Shown in pieces: positions 5,443 through 5,703 of a DNA stretch of 5,703 nucleotides (positions within the stretch are counted from its first letter, which is position 1; every line of letters begins with the position of its first letter). The notes below the pieces were generated by a model. The model saw only the letters and a list, made by a program, of their open reading frames with translations. It did no database searches and was not told the DNA's origin. This DNA is from a bacterium (GTDB taxonomy: Bacteria > Chloroflexota > Dormibacteria > UBA8260 > Bog-877). Position numbers and translations under genes: made by a program. Where the stretch lies: the NCBI GenBank assembly GCA_021817025.1, contig JAKAWF010000243.1, forward strand, positions 1-5,703, written 5' to 3'.

Positions 5443-5668
5443 GTCTTCGGGGCCTGGTCTGCCGTGGAAAGCGGTGCTGGACGCTTCGGCCGGGCTTGTC
5501 GTTCGGTGTCTGCCGCCAACCCAACCTGCCCGCTGGGATGAAGGCCAGTGGGTTTGTAGTCGGTGGTCACCAGGCTTCACTCGCAGGCTTTCTCGAACCC
5601 TCGAGAGGGGCCTCCACGTGAAGGGATGGTTTGGGTGTTGGCTTCCCAATTGTCCCGGCCCCGAAGGC
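5443..5668 (+). ncRNA. Candidate structured RNA or 5' leader of the next plus-strand gene
   Basis: No ORF here looks coding, but nested pairings can be read. The outer helix is CTTCGGGGCC (5445-5454) with GGCCCCGAAG (5657-5666), extendable by U-G and G-C. Inside, GCCAAC (5515-5520) pairs with GTTGGC (5637-5642). CGCTGG (5531-5536) pairs with CCAGTG (5545-5550). A long hairpin spans 5575-5623: CTTCAC/GTGAAG, a 4x4 internal loop, AGGC/GCCT, two U-G pairs, TCTCGA/TCGAGA, loop ACCC. Several G-U pairs hold only in plus-strand RNA, and a Shine-Dalgarno follows at 5685. It does not match RNase P RNA, tmRNA, SRP RNA or the riboswitch cores I could recall. Folding and covariation are untested. Confidence 0.35.
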
Positions 5669-5684
5669 GCTTCTTGTTTGTACT

Positions 5685-5690
5685 AAGGAG
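5685..5690 (+). promoter_or_regulatory. Ribosome binding site of a gene starting at or beyond the window edge
   Basis: AAGGAG with a possible TTG start at 5699, 8 bases on; only five bases of any such gene are inside. A start codon just outside the window would fit equally well. It suggests that the structured segment before it is a leader. Confidence 0.4.
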
Positions 5691-5703
5691 AAACTAGGTT
5701 GCT

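Noticed and set aside
5443..5668. Known structural RNA (RNase P RNA, tmRNA, tRNA) at the right end
   Set aside because: AGGAAAAGTC only loosely resembles the RNase P GAGGAAAGTCC core and the other conserved elements are missing. GGTTCGAG on the minus strand lacks a pairing T-stem. No acceptor or tRNA-like end was found.
1..5703. CRISPR array, insertion sequence or prophage genes
   Set aside because: No regularly spaced repeats, transposase motifs, terminal inverted repeats or phage proteins were seen. The accessory-like signal is limited to the two gene relics.

Overview
The window is GC-rich bacterial chromosome holding branched-chain amino acid (BCAA) biosynthesis genes and an ammonium transporter. 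High GC, a classical ribosome-mediated ilvB attenuator and a near-leaderless leader ORF suggest an actinobacterium or another high-GC Gram-positive-like lineage. The phylum is an inference and cannot be fixed from these bases.

Layout. From 1 to about 1203 lies a minus-strand ilv operon. It has a strong sigma70-type promoter (1175-1203), a 27-codon leader peptide rich in Leu/Val/Ile (1081-1164), mutually exclusive antiterminator (1045-1098) and terminator (1021-1053) hairpins, an unrecognised 63-residue ORF (758-949), and the 5' end of ilvB, the acetolactate synthase large subunit (749 down to the window edge). Diverging from it, ilvD (dihydroxy-acid dehydratase, 1613-3355) is complete on the plus strand. 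The roughly 410 bases between the ilv promoter and the ilvD start carry operator-like inverted repeats and a possible 64-codon upstream ORF whose stop overlaps the ilvD start.

Between ilvD and the next gene (3356-3843) no intact gene is present. Two gene-end fragments can be read there: a HisE-like C-terminus on the minus strand (3456-3542) and a LeuB-like C-terminus on the plus strand (3559-3812). The LeuB-like piece is broken by two frameshifts, each in a run of G. A complete amt ammonium transporter follows on the minus strand (3844-5232). The last 470 bases (5233-5703) have no convincing protein gene. They hold the amt upstream region and a set of nested inverted repeats (5443-5668) that could be a structured plus-strand RNA or leader, followed by a Shine-Dalgarno sequence (5685-5690) at the window edge.

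How the genes fit together. IlvB catalyses the first common step of Val/Ile/Leu synthesis and IlvD the third. The attenuator would couple ilvB transcription to the supply of charged Leu/Val/Ile tRNA. The LeuB-like fragment is a relic from the leucine branch. Amt supplies ammonium, the nitrogen source behind these amino acids, but a direct functional link to the ilv genes is not shown by the sequence.
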